Source: Ruegeria sediminis
GTDB lineage: Bacteria; Pseudomonadota; Alphaproteobacteria; Rhodobacterales; Rhodobacteraceae
Reading direction: 5' to 3'
DNA: 64,000 nucleotides
NCBI RefSeq assembly: GCF_005938215.1
Contig: NZ_VCPD01000007.1
Span: forward strand, 1-64,000
Below the pieces are notes generated by a model. That model ran no database searches and was not told the origin of the DNA. It saw nothing but the letters and a program-made list of their open reading frames with translations. The position numbers and the translations under genes were made by a program. Shown in pieces: positions 44,494-53,497 of the stretch; positions within the stretch are counted from its first letter, which is position 1; every line of letters begins with the position of its first letter.

Positions 44494-45051
44494 GTGACCG
44501 AAGTACAGGAAACGTTGGCGACGCAGGGCGAATGGGTCGCCCATGTCCGACGGATACGGGATGCGCAGGACCAGTCGGCCTTTGCCGAACTGTTCCGGCA
44601 TTTCGCGCCGCGGGTGAAGGCGTTTCTCATCAGGTCCGGGTCGGACGCAGCGATGGCCGAGGAATGCGCGCAGGAGGTCATGGCGACCCTCTGGCACAAG
44701 GCCCACCTGTTCGATCCGGCGCGGGCTTCGGTCGCGACCTGGGTGTTCACGATCGCCCGGAACAAGCGGATCGACTACCTGCGCAAGCAGCGCCGCCCCG
44801 AGCCCGAGGATCTGTACTGGGGCCCCGAGGCGGAGCCGGAGCAGGCGGACGTGATCTCGCTGCAACAGGAAACCGAGCAACTGCGCAGCGCCCTGAAGGT
44901 GCTGCCGAAGGCGCAGAGGGAACTGATCGAAAAGGCCTATTTCGGCGATCTGAGCCATCGCGAAATCGCCGCCGAAACGGGCTTGCCGCTTGGCACGATC
45001 AAATCCCGCATCCGGCTGGCGCTGGATCGCCTGCGCCATGCCATGAAATGA
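44494..45051 (+). CDS. rpoE: ECF sigma factor RpoE, singlet-oxygen response type
   Basis: The 185-residue sigma factor (group ECF11) has region 2 (AFAELFRHFAPRVKAFLI to WVFTIARNKRIDYLRK) and region 4 (LPKAQRELIEKAYF, HREIAAETGLPLGTIKSRIR). The EDLYWGPEAEPEQAD linker is characteristic of the ChrR-partnered group. I choose GTG 44494, preceded by AAGGAAA, because R. sphaeroides RpoE starts at the matching place; the longer open frame has a leader containing the promoter. It is co-transcribed with chrR, 7 bases later. Its targets include the divergent operon. Confidence 0.95.
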   Translation: MTEVQETLATQGEWVAHVRRIRDAQDQSAFAELFRHFAPRVKAFLIRSGSDAAMAEECAQEVMATLWHKAHLFDPARASVATWVFTIARNKRIDYLRKQRRPEPEDLYWGPEAEPEQADVISLQQETEQLRSALKVLPKAQRELIEKAYFGDLSHREIAAETGLPLGTIKSRIRLALDRLRHAMK

Positions 45052-45058
45052 GACGACG

Positions 45059-45709
45059 ATGAGAGACACGATACGACATCACCTGACGGACGAGCTGCTG
45101 ATGGCCTATTCGGCCGGAACGCTGCCCGAGGCGTTCAGCCTGATGGTGGCCACGCACCTGTCCCTGTGCGACCGCTGCCGGGCGCAGGCCGAAAGCTATG
45201 ACGCCATCGGCGGCTGCGTTCTGGAGGAGCAGGCGCAAGGCGTCGAGATGGAGCAGGACGCGCTTGAGGCAACGATGGCGCTGATCGCCAAGGGAACGCC
45301 CCGAGCCATGCCCGCCCGGCCCGCCTGCAAGGTGCTTCCGGCGCCGCTGCAGGACTATGTGGGCGGCACGGTCGATGAAATCCGTTGGAGGCCCGTGGGC
45401 ATGGGCGTCAAGCAGGCGATCCTTCCGACTTCGCGCGATGCCTCGGCGCGGTTGCTGTTCATTCCTGCGGGTGCGGCCATGCCGGATCACGGCCACAAGG
45501 GGATGGAGCTGACAATGGTTCTGCAAGGCGCGTTTTCCGACGAGATCGACCGCTTTGCCCGCGGCGACGTGGAAATCGCCGATCCGGAACTGGAGCACAT
45601 GCCTGTCGCGGATATCGGCGAGGATTGCATCTGCCTGGCGGTGACCGACGCGCCGCTCAGGTTCAACAGCCTGATCCCGCGGCTGGTTCAGCCCTTCCTG
45701 CGGATTTGA
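45059..45709 (+). CDS. chrR: ChrR, zinc anti-sigma factor of RpoE with cupin domain
   Basis: ChrR holds RpoE inactive until singlet oxygen or organic hydroperoxide triggers its destruction. The 216-residue product has both domains: the N-terminal zinc anti-sigma domain with H8, H33, C37 and C40 (ATHLSLCDRC), and a C-terminal cupin with metal ligands H143, H145, E149 and H179 (PDHGHKGMEL and LEHM). All key residues of the R. sphaeroides protein are kept, offset by two. It is translated from the rpoE transcript. Confidence 0.95.
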   Translation: MRDTIRHHLTDELLMAYSAGTLPEAFSLMVATHLSLCDRCRAQAESYDAIGGCVLEEQAQGVEMEQDALEATMALIAKGTPRAMPARPACKVLPAPLQDYVGGTVDEIRWRPVGMGVKQAILPTSRDASARLLFIPAGAAMPDHGHKGMELTMVLQGAFSDEIDRFARGDVEIADPELEHMPVADIGEDCICLAVTDAPLRFNSLIPRLVQPFLRI

Positions 45710-45741
45710 TAAACGTCCCGAACGGGTTAGGATAGGCCGGT

Positions 45742-45761
45742 CGGGCGCCGTCGAGCGCCCG
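45742..45761 (+). terminator. Weak hairpin after chrR, possible terminator
   Basis: CGGGCGC pairs with GCGCCCG around a 6-base loop, 33 bases after the chrR stop. The following sequence has only three consecutive T residues, so termination would be partial. It separates chrR from the exported-protein gene. Confidence 0.35.
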
Positions 45762-45788
45762 GTCACTTTGACAAGGAAAGGAATTGCG

Positions 45789-46193
45789 ATGAAACGAATT
45801 GCCTCACTTGTTCTGGCTGCTCTTGTTCTTGGCGCGCCCGCCTCGGCGCAGATGTCCTCCGACGTGCATTTCCAGCAGGGCAACTACGGCACGATGGTCA
45901 GCGGCACCATCACCGGAGACGAATACTTCGATTACAAGCTGGGCGCCAATGCCGGACAGAAGATGTTCGTCGAGCTCACCGTCAGCGACACCAACGGCAC
46001 CGGCACGGCCTATTTCAACATCCTGCCGCCCGGCAGCAACGACGTGGCGATCTACAACGCCTCGATCAACGGCAACAGCACGACCATCGACCTGCCCGAG
46101 TCCGGGGACTACACGATCCGCGTATACCTGATGGGCAACGACCGGGATGCCGGCAAGACGGTCGGCTACAACGTGGATCTGTCGATTCAGTAA
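45789..46193 (+). CDS. Exported protein resembling g-type lysozyme inhibitors (PliG-like)
   Basis: The 134-residue product has a signal peptide (KRIASLVLAALVLGAPASA-Q). The mature domain follows the PliG-like beta-sandwich pattern: GTMVSGTITGDEYFDYKLGA, AGQKMFVELTV, NGTGTAYFNILPPGSNDVA and GDYTIRVYLMGNDRDAGKT. PliG proteins sit in the periplasm and protect peptidoglycan from g-type lysozymes of animals; some members lack that activity. AAGGAAAGG precedes ATG 45789. The assignment is from pattern memory and moderately sure. Confidence 0.6.
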   Translation: MKRIASLVLAALVLGAPASAQMSSDVHFQQGNYGTMVSGTITGDEYFDYKLGANAGQKMFVELTVSDTNGTGTAYFNILPPGSNDVAIYNASINGNSTTIDLPESGDYTIRVYLMGNDRDAGKTVGYNVDLSIQ

Positions 46194-46250
46194 CCTTCTT
46201 CCCGAAGCTGCGGAGGCGGGAACCAGCCGGCGCCACACAGGAGACGCCCG

Positions 46251-46427
46251 ATGCATTTCGACCTTTTTCACGCGGCGGTGGCCGCGGTCCTCATCCTTGC
46301 CACGATCTGGGGCATGCGGCGCGCCGGTCTTGTGGACGGGGAGCATCGCGGCTGGGACTGGAAGATCTTCGCCGCGATCTTCGTGGTCATGTTCGTCTTC
46401 AACCTGATCTGGCCCTTCGGTCAGTGA
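46251..46427 (+). CDS. Membrane micro-protein of 58 residues
   Basis: ATG 46251 to TGA 46427 encodes a 58-residue protein with two hydrophobic helices (about 7-20 and 39-54) joined by a charged loop (RRAGLVDGEHRGWDWK). CAGGAGA lies 8-14 bases upstream, a good ribosome site. It follows the PliG-like gene by 57 bases. No family is recognised; the small size and loop suggest a membrane accessory protein. Confidence 0.6.
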   Translation: MHFDLFHAAVAAVLILATIWGMRRAGLVDGEHRGWDWKIFAAIFVVMFVFNLIWPFGQ

Positions 46428-46515
46428 CGCGATCCGCACCAGCGTGACGACGGGCGCCTGTTGCCCGAAATCGGGTTTGTTCACCCGTTGTGGCCTGCCC
46501 CGATTTCAGCCGGCC

Positions 46516-47862
46516 TCAAGACCGCGATTCCACCGCCGACGCCGCCGTTCCTGCGGTTTCGGCTTTGGCGTCGGGCCGCAGCCCTGCCAGTGAAAGCGCG
46601 CCCTCGCGTCCACGCACGGCAAGCGGCGCCAGCGTTTCCATGCCGAAATCCTGCGGCGTGGCTCCGGCCGCCGCGATCACGTCACGCGAGGCAATCAGGT
46701 CCAGCCCCAGATCGCGGGTCAGGCTTTCCAACCGGGCGGCAATGTTCACCGCGTCACCAAAAACCGAGTATTCCAGCCGGTCGTTGTCCCCGACAACCCC
46801 ACTGAAGACCTCGCCCCAATGCAGGCCAATGCCGACGCGCACGGGCGGCTGCCCGCCCGATCCGCGGTCCTGCGACCAATCCGAAATCTCGTCGCGCAAG
46901 GCCAATCCGCAGGTCAGGCACCGTGCGGCGGCGTCCTGGCCGGAGAAAACGATCAGGACGGCGTCACCCATGAACTTGTCGATGATGCCGCCGGTTTCAC
47001 GCGCCACCGCCGACACCCTGCGCCGGTATTCGGATACAAACTGGGAAACCGCCTGCGGCGGCATCTCCTGCGTCATGCCGGTAAAGCCCCGGATGTCGAT
47101 GAAAAGCAAACCCGCGTTCTGGCGCGTACCTTCCTGCATCGCGGCCAACCCCGCTTCGCCGAGGTCATCGGCAAGCTGCGCGGGCAGGTATCGGGTCAGG
47201 TTGGCGCGGCGGTTCGCTTCGTCGATGGAACGCACGAGCAACGCCCGCGTGCGCGCCGCCGCCACGGCCAGAACGGCACCGGCGACCGCGATCATCGCCA
47301 GTCGCATCATGTTGGGCGGCGGTGCGAAAAAAGGAGCAATCCGTTCGAGCGAACCCGGCTGAACCGGCCATTCGCCATGCCGCAACGCGATCAGTCCCGC
47401 CAATCCCGCAACCAGGCTCAGGGTCATCACCCACAGCACGCGCGGGTCCACCCGAAGGGCGCCGAACGCCAGGACCAACGGCACCAGCCAGGCCGACGGG
47501 AAGGCCAGCGTGACGGCCGATCCGGCGCCGACATTTCCGACGCTCATCCAAAGACCCGACAGAACGAACAGACAATCGCCGGCCGCCACCGGCCACACCA
47601 TCCAGGCCCGGTAATACCGGCTGCGCGCCAGAAGCCAGCCGAAAAACCCCAACAGGAAGTAGCCGGTCATTCCGATCGCCGCATAGGCCCATTGCGTCCA
47701 CAGGACCGTATCGGCGTTTGCGGCTTGTGGCCTGACCACCAGCACGAAGGTCAGTCCGAGGCCCGCCGCAACGGCCATGCGCAACAGGCCGGCCAGACGC
47801 TCGGCGCGTTTTTCGGCATCGAAGAGCAGGGGACCGGCGGAATCAGCCATCTCGGCACGCAT
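46516..47862 (-). CDS. Membrane class III adenylate cyclase
   Basis: The 448-residue protein has about six membrane helices in the first 210 residues and a cyclase domain from about 250. Metal-binding aspartates are in LFIDIRGFTGM and KFMGDAVLIVFSG; SVFGDAVNIAARLESL is the conserved dimer segment with an SVFG start. The substrate-specifying residues suggest cAMP but were not examined structurally. ATG 47862 is preferred over the long upstream extension, which overlaps rmuC. It is four bases downstream of rmuC, so the two are likely co-transcribed. Confidence 0.85.
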   Translation of the reverse strand: MRAEMADSAGPLLFDAEKRAERLAGLLRMAVAAGLGLTFVLVVRPQAANADTVLWTQWAYAAIGMTGYFLLGFFGWLLARSRYYRAWMVWPVAAGDCLFVLSGLWMSVGNVGAGSAVTLAFPSAWLVPLVLAFGALRVDPRVLWVMTLSLVAGLAGLIALRHGEWPVQPGSLERIAPFFAPPPNMMRLAMIAVAGAVLAVAAARTRALLVRSIDEANRRANLTRYLPAQLADDLGEAGLAAMQEGTRQNAGLLFIDIRGFTGMTQEMPPQAVSQFVSEYRRRVSAVARETGGIIDKFMGDAVLIVFSGQDAAARCLTCGLALRDEISDWSQDRGSGGQPPVRVGIGLHWGEVFSGVVGDNDRLEYSVFGDAVNIAARLESLTRDLGLDLIASRDVIAAAGATPQDFGMETLAPLAVRGREGALSLAGLRPDAKAETAGTAASAVESRS

Positions 47863-47866
47863 CGGA

Positions 47867-49111
47867 CTAACCTTGGCGATCGGTTTTCGTAAGTGATACG
47901 ATCTGCCCGGTCTCTTCCGGCGCCAGTTCCTCGAAATCGAAGTTGTCCAGCCGCTGCGCCCGGCGGCCCGCCTTTTCGGCGCTGATCTTGATCTCGGACA
48001 GATCCTTGGCCGCCTGCCCGAAATGCCGGTCCAGGTTCGAGACGCGGTCGCCCAGGCGTTCGACATCCTTGTGCAGCAGGCCCAGCTCCTTGCGGATGGC
48101 CCCGGCCTGTTCGCGCATCCGCGCGTCCTTGAGGATGGCGCGCATGGTGTTCAGCGTGGCCATGCAGGTGGTCGGCGAGACGATCCAGACGCGCGCCGCG
48201 AAGCCTTCGCGCACGATCTCGGCGAAATTGGCGTGAAGTTCGGCATAGACCGCCTCGGAAGGCAGGAACAGCAGCGCCCCGTCGGCGGTTTCGCCTTCGA
48301 TGATGTATTTCTCGGAGATCGCCTTGATATGGGCGCGCAGCGCCGCCTTCATCAGCCGCGCCGCCTCCTGCGCCTGCGCCTGCGTCTCGGCCCGGCGCAG
48401 CGCCTCGTATGCCTCCAGCGGGAACTTGCTGTCGATCACGATCGGCCCCGGCGGGTTGGGCAGGTGGATCAGGCAATCGGCGCGGCGGCCATTGGACAGG
48501 GTCGCCTGCAGCGTGTAGCTGTCCGAGGGCAGCGCCTTGGACACGATGTCGTTCAGCTGGATTTCCCCGAACGCCCCACGCGTCTGCTTGTTCGACAGGA
48601 TGTCCTGCAGCGACAGCACGTCGCCCGACAGCTTGGTGATGTTGTCCTGCGCCTTGTCGATGGCCGCCAGCCTTTCCTGCAGCTGCGTCAGCGAGGTGGC
48701 GGTCTGTTTCGACGAACCGTGCAGCGTTTCCTTCATGCGTTCCTGCATCTCGGCCAGAGCCCGGGCCGATTTCAGCGCATTGTCGGCCAGCCGGTCGTTC
48801 ATCTGCTGCTGCACCGAGGACAGCCGCGCCTCGACCGTCTGGATCACCTTGACCTGCGCGTTGGCCTGGGTGTCCGAGACATGCTGGAGCCCGCCGCGCA
48901 GCTGTTCCTGCCCGAGGCTGAGCTGCTGCACGTTCTGGCCCAGAAAGGCCAGCTGCTGCGCCAGCGGTTCGGCCATGCGAGCCGACCGGCTGGCCGCCCG
49001 CAGCGAAAGAAGCAGCAGCAACAGAATCACCAGCGCGAAGGCGCCGCCAACCAGTGCGCCCATCACCGCCGGGTCGTTCAGGGAATAGGAGTTGCCTGCA
49101 ATCTCGATCAT
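47867..49111 (-). CDS. rmuC: RmuC-family DNA recombination protein
   Basis: The 414-residue protein has an N-terminal membrane helix (about 14-36), a long coiled coil (about 60-170) and the RmuC nuclease-like domain (about 180-370; TRGAFGEIQLNDIVSKALP, IVIDSKFPLEAYEAL, WIVSPTTCMATLNTMRAIL). RmuC restrains rearrangements at inverted repeats and is thought to be an endonuclease of the PD-(D/E)XK type. It lies after mutL on the same strand with a 57-base gap, a DNA-maintenance neighbourhood. Confidence 0.92.
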   Translation of the reverse strand: MIEIAGNSYSLNDPAVMGALVGGAFALVILLLLLLSLRAASRSARMAEPLAQQLAFLGQNVQQLSLGQEQLRGGLQHVSDTQANAQVKVIQTVEARLSSVQQQMNDRLADNALKSARALAEMQERMKETLHGSSKQTATSLTQLQERLAAIDKAQDNITKLSGDVLSLQDILSNKQTRGAFGEIQLNDIVSKALPSDSYTLQATLSNGRRADCLIHLPNPPGPIVIDSKFPLEAYEALRRAETQAQAQEAARLMKAALRAHIKAISEKYIIEGETADGALLFLPSEAVYAELHANFAEIVREGFAARVWIVSPTTCMATLNTMRAILKDARMREQAGAIRKELGLLHKDVERLGDRVSNLDRHFGQAAKDLSEIKISAEKAGRRAQRLDNFDFEELAPEETGQIVSLTKTDRQG

Positions 49112-49168
49112 TTCAACCTGCGTGTTCTTGTTTTGTTTCTATCTTTGTACGCCCGCCTGCCAACGGGA

Positions 49169-51049
49169 TCAACTGCGTCCGAACAGCCTTTCGATATCGG
49201 ACAGTTTCAATTCGACGTAGGTGGGCCGCCCGTGATTGCACTGTCCGGAATGCGGTGTCGTCTCCATCTCGCGCAACAGGGCGTTCATCTCTTCGGCGCG
49301 CATCCTGCGGCCGGAACGGACCGAGCCGTGGCAGGCGACCCGGCTGAGGATCGCCTCGATCCGGGCCTGCACCGTCTGGCTTTCGCCCTGATCGGCCAGT
49401 TCGTCGAGGATGTCGTGGATCATGGCGCGGGCATCGACCTCGCCCAGGATCGCCGGGGTTTCGCGCACCGCCACCGCGCCGCCGCCGAAGGGTTCGACGG
49501 TCAGGCCAAGGCGCGACAGGTCATCGGCGGCCTCCATCAGCCTTGCGCGGTCGCCGTCGGAAAGATCCACGATCTCGGGGATCAAGAGGGCCTGGGCCGC
49601 GACACCGTTTTCGGCCAACTGGCGTTTCAGCTTTTCGTAGACCAGCCGTTCATGCGCCGCGTGTTGATCGACGATGACCATGCCGTCGGCGGTCTGGGCG
49701 ATGATGTAATTCTCGTGCACCTGCCCCCGCGCGGCGCCCAGCGGCAGCCGCTCGGCCTGCGGTTGCGGATCGGGCTCGGCAGAGCGGTCCATCTGCGGGG
49801 CGTCCCGGGATGCAGGGGGTTCGACGACCTGGCCACTGAAACTGCCTGCGAGTTCCGCAAAACCGGGCGCCTGCGCCTGGTAGGCCGCCCGCCGCGCGCC
49901 CGGCGAAGGGCGGTCCATCTGGTAGATGCGCGGACCGGGCGCGGCCTGCTCGGGGCGCATGGCGCCGAGCGTCGCGCCCGCCACGGTGGACGAGGCGCGG
50001 TGCCCGGCCTCGGCCAGCGCGTGGCGCAGCGCCGAGACGATCAGCCCGCGCGGGATGCCGGGATCGCGGAACCGCACCTCGGATTTCGCGGGGTGCACGT
50101 TCACGTCCACCAGCGTCGGGTCGCAGTCGATGAACAGCGCCGCCGCCGGATGGCGGTCGCGGCTGAGGAAGTCGAAATAGGCGGCCCTGAGCGCCCCGGT
50201 GAGCATCTTGTCCCGCACCGGGCGGCCGTTGACGAAGAGGTACTGCGCCACCGCCGCGCCGCGCGAATAGGTGGGCAGCGCCGCGTAACCGTAAAGGCGG
50301 ATGCCGTCGCGGTTGGCGTCGATGCGCAGGGCGTTGTCGGCGAAATCGCGGCCCAGCACGCGGCCGAGCCGGGCGTGGAGCGCATCGAACAGGTCGCCGT
50401 TCTCGCGGTCGGCGCGGAACACCACCCGGCCCTCGCCGCCGCCCGAGACGTCGCGCAGGGTGAAGGTGATCGCCGGTTCCGCCATGGCCAGGCGCTTGAC
50501 CGTGTCGGTTATGGCCTGCGCCTCGGCGCGGTCGGTGCGCATGAATTTCAGCCGCGCCGGCGTGGCGAAGAAGAGATCCCGCAACTCGACCACCGTACCC
50601 GCGCGCAGCGCCGCCGGTTTCACCGGCTCCATCCTGCCGCCGGCGACCCGGATCTGCGCGGCCTCGCCCCCCGGCACCCGGCTGGTGATGGTCAGCCGGC
50701 CCACCGCCCCCAGGGACGGCAGCGCCTCGCCCCGGAAGCCGAAGGTGTGGATGTTGAGCAGGTCGGATCCGTCGATCTTGGAAGTCGCATGTCGCGCCAG
50801 GGCCAGCGGAAGATCGTCTGCGGCGATGCCGCAGCCGTCGTCTGTGACGCGGATCAGAGTCTTGCCGCCATCCGCGATGTCTATGCTGATGCGGGTGGCC
50901 CCGGCATCGACCGCATTCTCCACCAGCTCCTTGACCGCAGAGGCCGGACGCTCGACCACTTCGCCCGCGGCGATGCGGTTGATCGCGGTCTCGTCGAGTT
51001 GCCGGATAACGGGGCGATTGTCGCCGATATTGGGGTTTGCCTGCGCCAT
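49169..51049 (-). CDS. mutL: MutL, DNA mismatch repair ATPase/endonuclease
   Basis: MutL connects mismatch recognition to strand removal. The 626-residue product has the GHKL ATPase motifs [14 protein letters not shown] (E41, N45), VTDDGCGI and [10 protein letters not shown]. The C-terminal domain carries [12 protein letters not shown], matching the DQHA(X)2E(X)4E endonuclease motif, and the closing [17 protein letters not shown] with the ACxHGRP-type signature. So it should nick DNA itself, as expected in bacteria without MutH. It is first in the mutL-rmuC-cyclase run. Confidence 0.97.
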   Translation of the reverse strand: MAQANPNIGDNRPVIRQLDETAINRIAAGEVVERPASAVKELVENAVDAGATRISIDIADGGKTLIRVTDDGCGIAADDLPLALARHATSKIDGSDLLNIHTFGFRGEALPSLGAVGRLTITSRVPGGEAAQIRVAGGRMEPVKPAALRAGTVVELRDLFFATPARLKFMRTDRAEAQAITDTVKRLAMAEPAITFTLRDVSGGGEGRVVFRADRENGDLFDALHARLGRVLGRDFADNALRIDANRDGIRLYGYAALPTYSRGAAVAQYLFVNGRPVRDKMLTGALRAAYFDFLSRDRHPAAALFIDCDPTLVDVNVHPAKSEVRFRDPGIPRGLIVSALRHALAEAGHRASSTVAGATLGAMRPEQAAPGPRIYQMDRPSPGARRAAYQAQAPGFAELAGSFSGQVVEPPASRDAPQMDRSAEPDPQPQAERLPLGAARGQVHENYIIAQTADGMVIVDQHAAHERLVYEKLKRQLAENGVAAQALLIPEIVDLSDGDRARLMEAADDLSRLGLTVEPFGGGAVAVRETPAILGEVDARAMIHDILDELADQGESQTVQARIEAILSRVACHGSVRSGRRMRAEEMNALLREMETTPHSGQCNHGRPTYVELKLSDIERLFGRS

Positions 51050-51361
51050 ACCCCCAGACCTAGCATGACCGGCGGCGATTCTGCCACTGGTTTGACGAGG
51101 GTTTCATGGGTCATGGAACGCAATGTCGCCCGGCCGCACCCGAATGCGCCAGCCGGGGAGCCGGGCATCTGATTTCTCGGGATTGGCCGGGCGGTTTTGT
51201 GAGTGGAGCCTTCCTATGTGCCAGTCGTGTGCCGCGCATGACACCACAAACGGCATTTCCGAACAGCCCGATCCGCTCAGGGCAGCCGGTCTTGGCAGGG
51301 TTCAGCCGATCGGCGGGGGAGCCGGGCGGCAAGAAATCGCCAAGTCAAGCCCGACCCGGCG
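51050..51361. other. Gene-poor 312-base stretch between mutL and the metal importer
   Basis: It must contain the mutL promoter and the end of the sit operon transcript. A + strand frame from ATG 51214 reads MCQSCAAHD and runs on into antisense of the importer permease, with no ribosome site before it. The start resembles the cysteine-rich starts of some secreted metallopeptidase-like proteins in this family, so a gene remnant is possible, but I do not call it a gene. No T-rich terminator hairpin is obvious. Confidence 0.4.
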
Positions 51362-52291
51362 TCAAGCCTGGCTTGGCGCCCCCGTCCGCGACCGGCAGGG
51401 ACCGAACCGCGCGGTGAGCGCGAGGATGAGGCCGGACATCGTCGCGATCATGCCCGCGGCGCTGACCGCATCGGTGCCGCCCAGCCACAGCGGCCCGTAG
51501 CCCGCCAGCACGTAGCCCGACACCGCCGAGGCGACCGCGAAGACCACGCTCCAGGCGATCTGCCGCTCAAGCCGGTTGGTCATCATCCGCGCGGCGGCGG
51601 GCGGGCAGATGAACATGGCGATCACGATGATCGACCCCACCGCGTCGAAGGCCGCCACCGCCGCGATCGCCGCCATCACCACCAGCGCCAGCCCCAGCAG
51701 GTTGGTGCGGATGCCGATGGTGCGGGCATAGCCTTCGTCGAAGGTCGAGATCTTGAGCGGCCGCCACAGCAGCCAGGTGAACAGGATCACGAGCAGCAGG
51801 GTCACGCCCATGCGCGGCAGCTCCACCGGCAGTCCGGCCAGCGCCTCGGGGTCCAAGAGCGAGGACCAGCCGGAGGCGTCCAGCCAGATCAGGCTTTCGA
51901 GATTGCCATAGAGCGCATGTTCGACGTCCAGATGCACGGTCGAAGTGTCGGTCTGTTCCAGCAGCAGCACGCCGCCCGCGAACATGGCGGTGAAGACCAC
52001 GCCCATCGCGGCGCCGGGCTCGATCTTGCCGAGACGTCGGATCGCCTCGATCAGCACCACGGCCAGGATCGCGGCGCCGGCGGCGCCCAGCATCATCGGC
52101 CAGGCGGCGATCACGCCGGTCAGTAGAAAGGCCACCACGATGCCCGGCAGCACCACGTGGCTGATGGCGTCGCCGATCAGGGCCTGCTTGCGCAGCACCA
52201 GGAAGTTGCCCGGCAGGGCACAGGCCACGGCGGCGAAAATGCCGATCAGCAGCGGCGTCAGTGACAGGGGGACGAATTCGGCGCCGCTCAT
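51362..52291 (-). CDS. sitD: Mn/Fe ABC transporter permease (SitD-like)
   Basis: The 309-residue permease is of the metal ABC-3 family, with eight helices (LVLRKQALIGDAISHVVLPGIV near the start; AMFAGGVLLLEQTDTSTVHLD loop). It is the last gene of the four-gene operon and overlaps sitC by four bases. The assignment of SitC versus SitD follows operon order; both permeases form the channel. Confidence 0.88.
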   Translation of the reverse strand: MSGAEFVPLSLTPLLIGIFAAVACALPGNFLVLRKQALIGDAISHVVLPGIVVAFLLTGVIAAWPMMLGAAGAAILAVVLIEAIRRLGKIEPGAAMGVVFTAMFAGGVLLLEQTDTSTVHLDVEHALYGNLESLIWLDASGWSSLLDPEALAGLPVELPRMGVTLLLVILFTWLLWRPLKISTFDEGYARTIGIRTNLLGLALVVMAAIAAVAAFDAVGSIIVIAMFICPPAAARMMTNRLERQIAWSVVFAVASAVSGYVLAGYGPLWLGGTDAVSAAGMIATMSGLILALTARFGPCRSRTGAPSQA

Positions 52292-53493
52292 GGCCGGACC
52301 TCCTGCGGGCCGCCGATGCGGCGGTCGATTTCGGCGATCTGGTCGCGGGTCAGAACGGTTTCGATGTCGCGCAGCCCGTCATAGAGCGCCGCCGTCGCCT
52401 CGTGCGCCTGGTCGGCCCGCACCAGCTCCCACCGTTTCTCGTCACGCAGCGCCTTGGCGGAGCGGGCCTTGCCGGTCTCCGTCGGGACCCCGTCGGGGCG
52501 GACCAGCCCGGCGCGGCGCAAGAGGCGCAGGGTCAGCGGCTCGTAGATCGTCTGCCCCTGGGCCAGCGCCAGCAGGCCCTGCCGCATGTGCACGCGCCGC
52601 TGGAACCGGATGTGGCGCAGCACCGCGGCCAGCACGCCGCGGACCGGCGCGAGAAACAGGGAGAGGGCGAAGAAGGCAAAGCTCACCAGCACGATGATCG
52701 GCCCGGTGGGCAGGTTCGGGGCCGAGGCCGACAGCGCCGCACCGAGATAGCCGGCCAGCCCGCCGGCAAACCCGCTGATCAGCACCACATGATCCGAACG
52801 CTCGGTCCAGAATCGCGCCGTCACCGGCGGGATGATCAGCAGCGCCACGATCAGGATCAGGCCGACGATTTTCAGGCCCACCACGGTCACCGCCATAACC
52901 AGCCCCATCATGGCGAGGTCGATGCGCCCGACCGGCAACCCGCGCGCGGCGGCGTATTCGGGGTCGAAGGCCACCAGCATCATCGGACGGCGGATCAGCA
53001 TGACAAGCGCCAGCGTCGCCGCGCCGCCGGCGGCGATCACCATGGCGTCGGCCCAGAGCATTCCGGCGGTCGAGCCCAGCAGGAACCCTTCGAGCCCGGC
53101 CTGGCGGCCGACGCCCATGGTCTGGATCACCGTCAGCAGCACGACGCCGAAGCCGAAGAACACCGACAGCACCGACCCGATCGCCGCGTCCTCAGCCAGC
53201 CGCGTGCGGCTGGTCAGCCAGTTCATGCACAGCAGCCCGACCCAGGCCGACAGGGCCGATCCGGCCAGCAGGCCGATCAGGTTGCGCCCGTCGCCGCCCA
53301 GCGCCGCCATCACCATGAAGGCGAGGCAGACCCCAGGAAGCGTGGCATGGCTGATGGCGTCACTGACGAGCGCGCGCTTGCGCAGGAACAGGAACGTGCC
53401 GGTGACCCCCGCAGCGATACCCAGAAGGGTCGCGCCGATGGCGACCAGCGTGGCATTGTAGCCGAGCTGCAGGGTCAGGGCGTCCCAGAGCAT
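52288..53493 (-). CDS. sitC: Mn/Fe ABC transporter permease with C-terminal winged-helix-like domain (SitC-like)
   Basis: The 401-residue protein has an ABC-3 permease part (about 1-290, including LFLRKRALVSDAISHATLPG) followed by a soluble tail of about 100 residues (LALAQGQTIYEPLTLRLLRRAGLVRPDGVPTE and AIYDGLRDIE-type helices) that looks like a DtxR-type winged helix. Such a tail on TroC/MntC-type permeases could let the transporter respond to metal. I start at ATG 53493; the longer reading overlaps sitB. sitB ends five bases before it. Confidence 0.88.
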   Translation of the reverse strand: MLWDALTLQLGYNATLVAIGATLLGIAAGVTGTFLFLRKRALVSDAISHATLPGVCLAFMVMAALGGDGRNLIGLLAGSALSAWVGLLCMNWLTSRTRLAEDAAIGSVLSVFFGFGVVLLTVIQTMGVGRQAGLEGFLLGSTAGMLWADAMVIAAGGAATLALVMLIRRPMMLVAFDPEYAAARGLPVGRIDLAMMGLVMAVTVVGLKIVGLILIVALLIIPPVTARFWTERSDHVVLISGFAGGLAGYLGAALSASAPNLPTGPIIVLVSFAFFALSLFLAPVRGVLAAVLRHIRFQRRVHMRQGLLALAQGQTIYEPLTLRLLRRAGLVRPDGVPTETGKARSAKALRDEKRWELVRADQAHEATAALYDGLRDIETVLTRDQIAEIDRRIGGPQEVRP

Positions 53494-53497
53494 CGCC

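Noticed and set aside
48023..51172. 1049-codon open frame on the + strand
   Set aside because: Antisense to rmuC and mutL, both with full motif sets.
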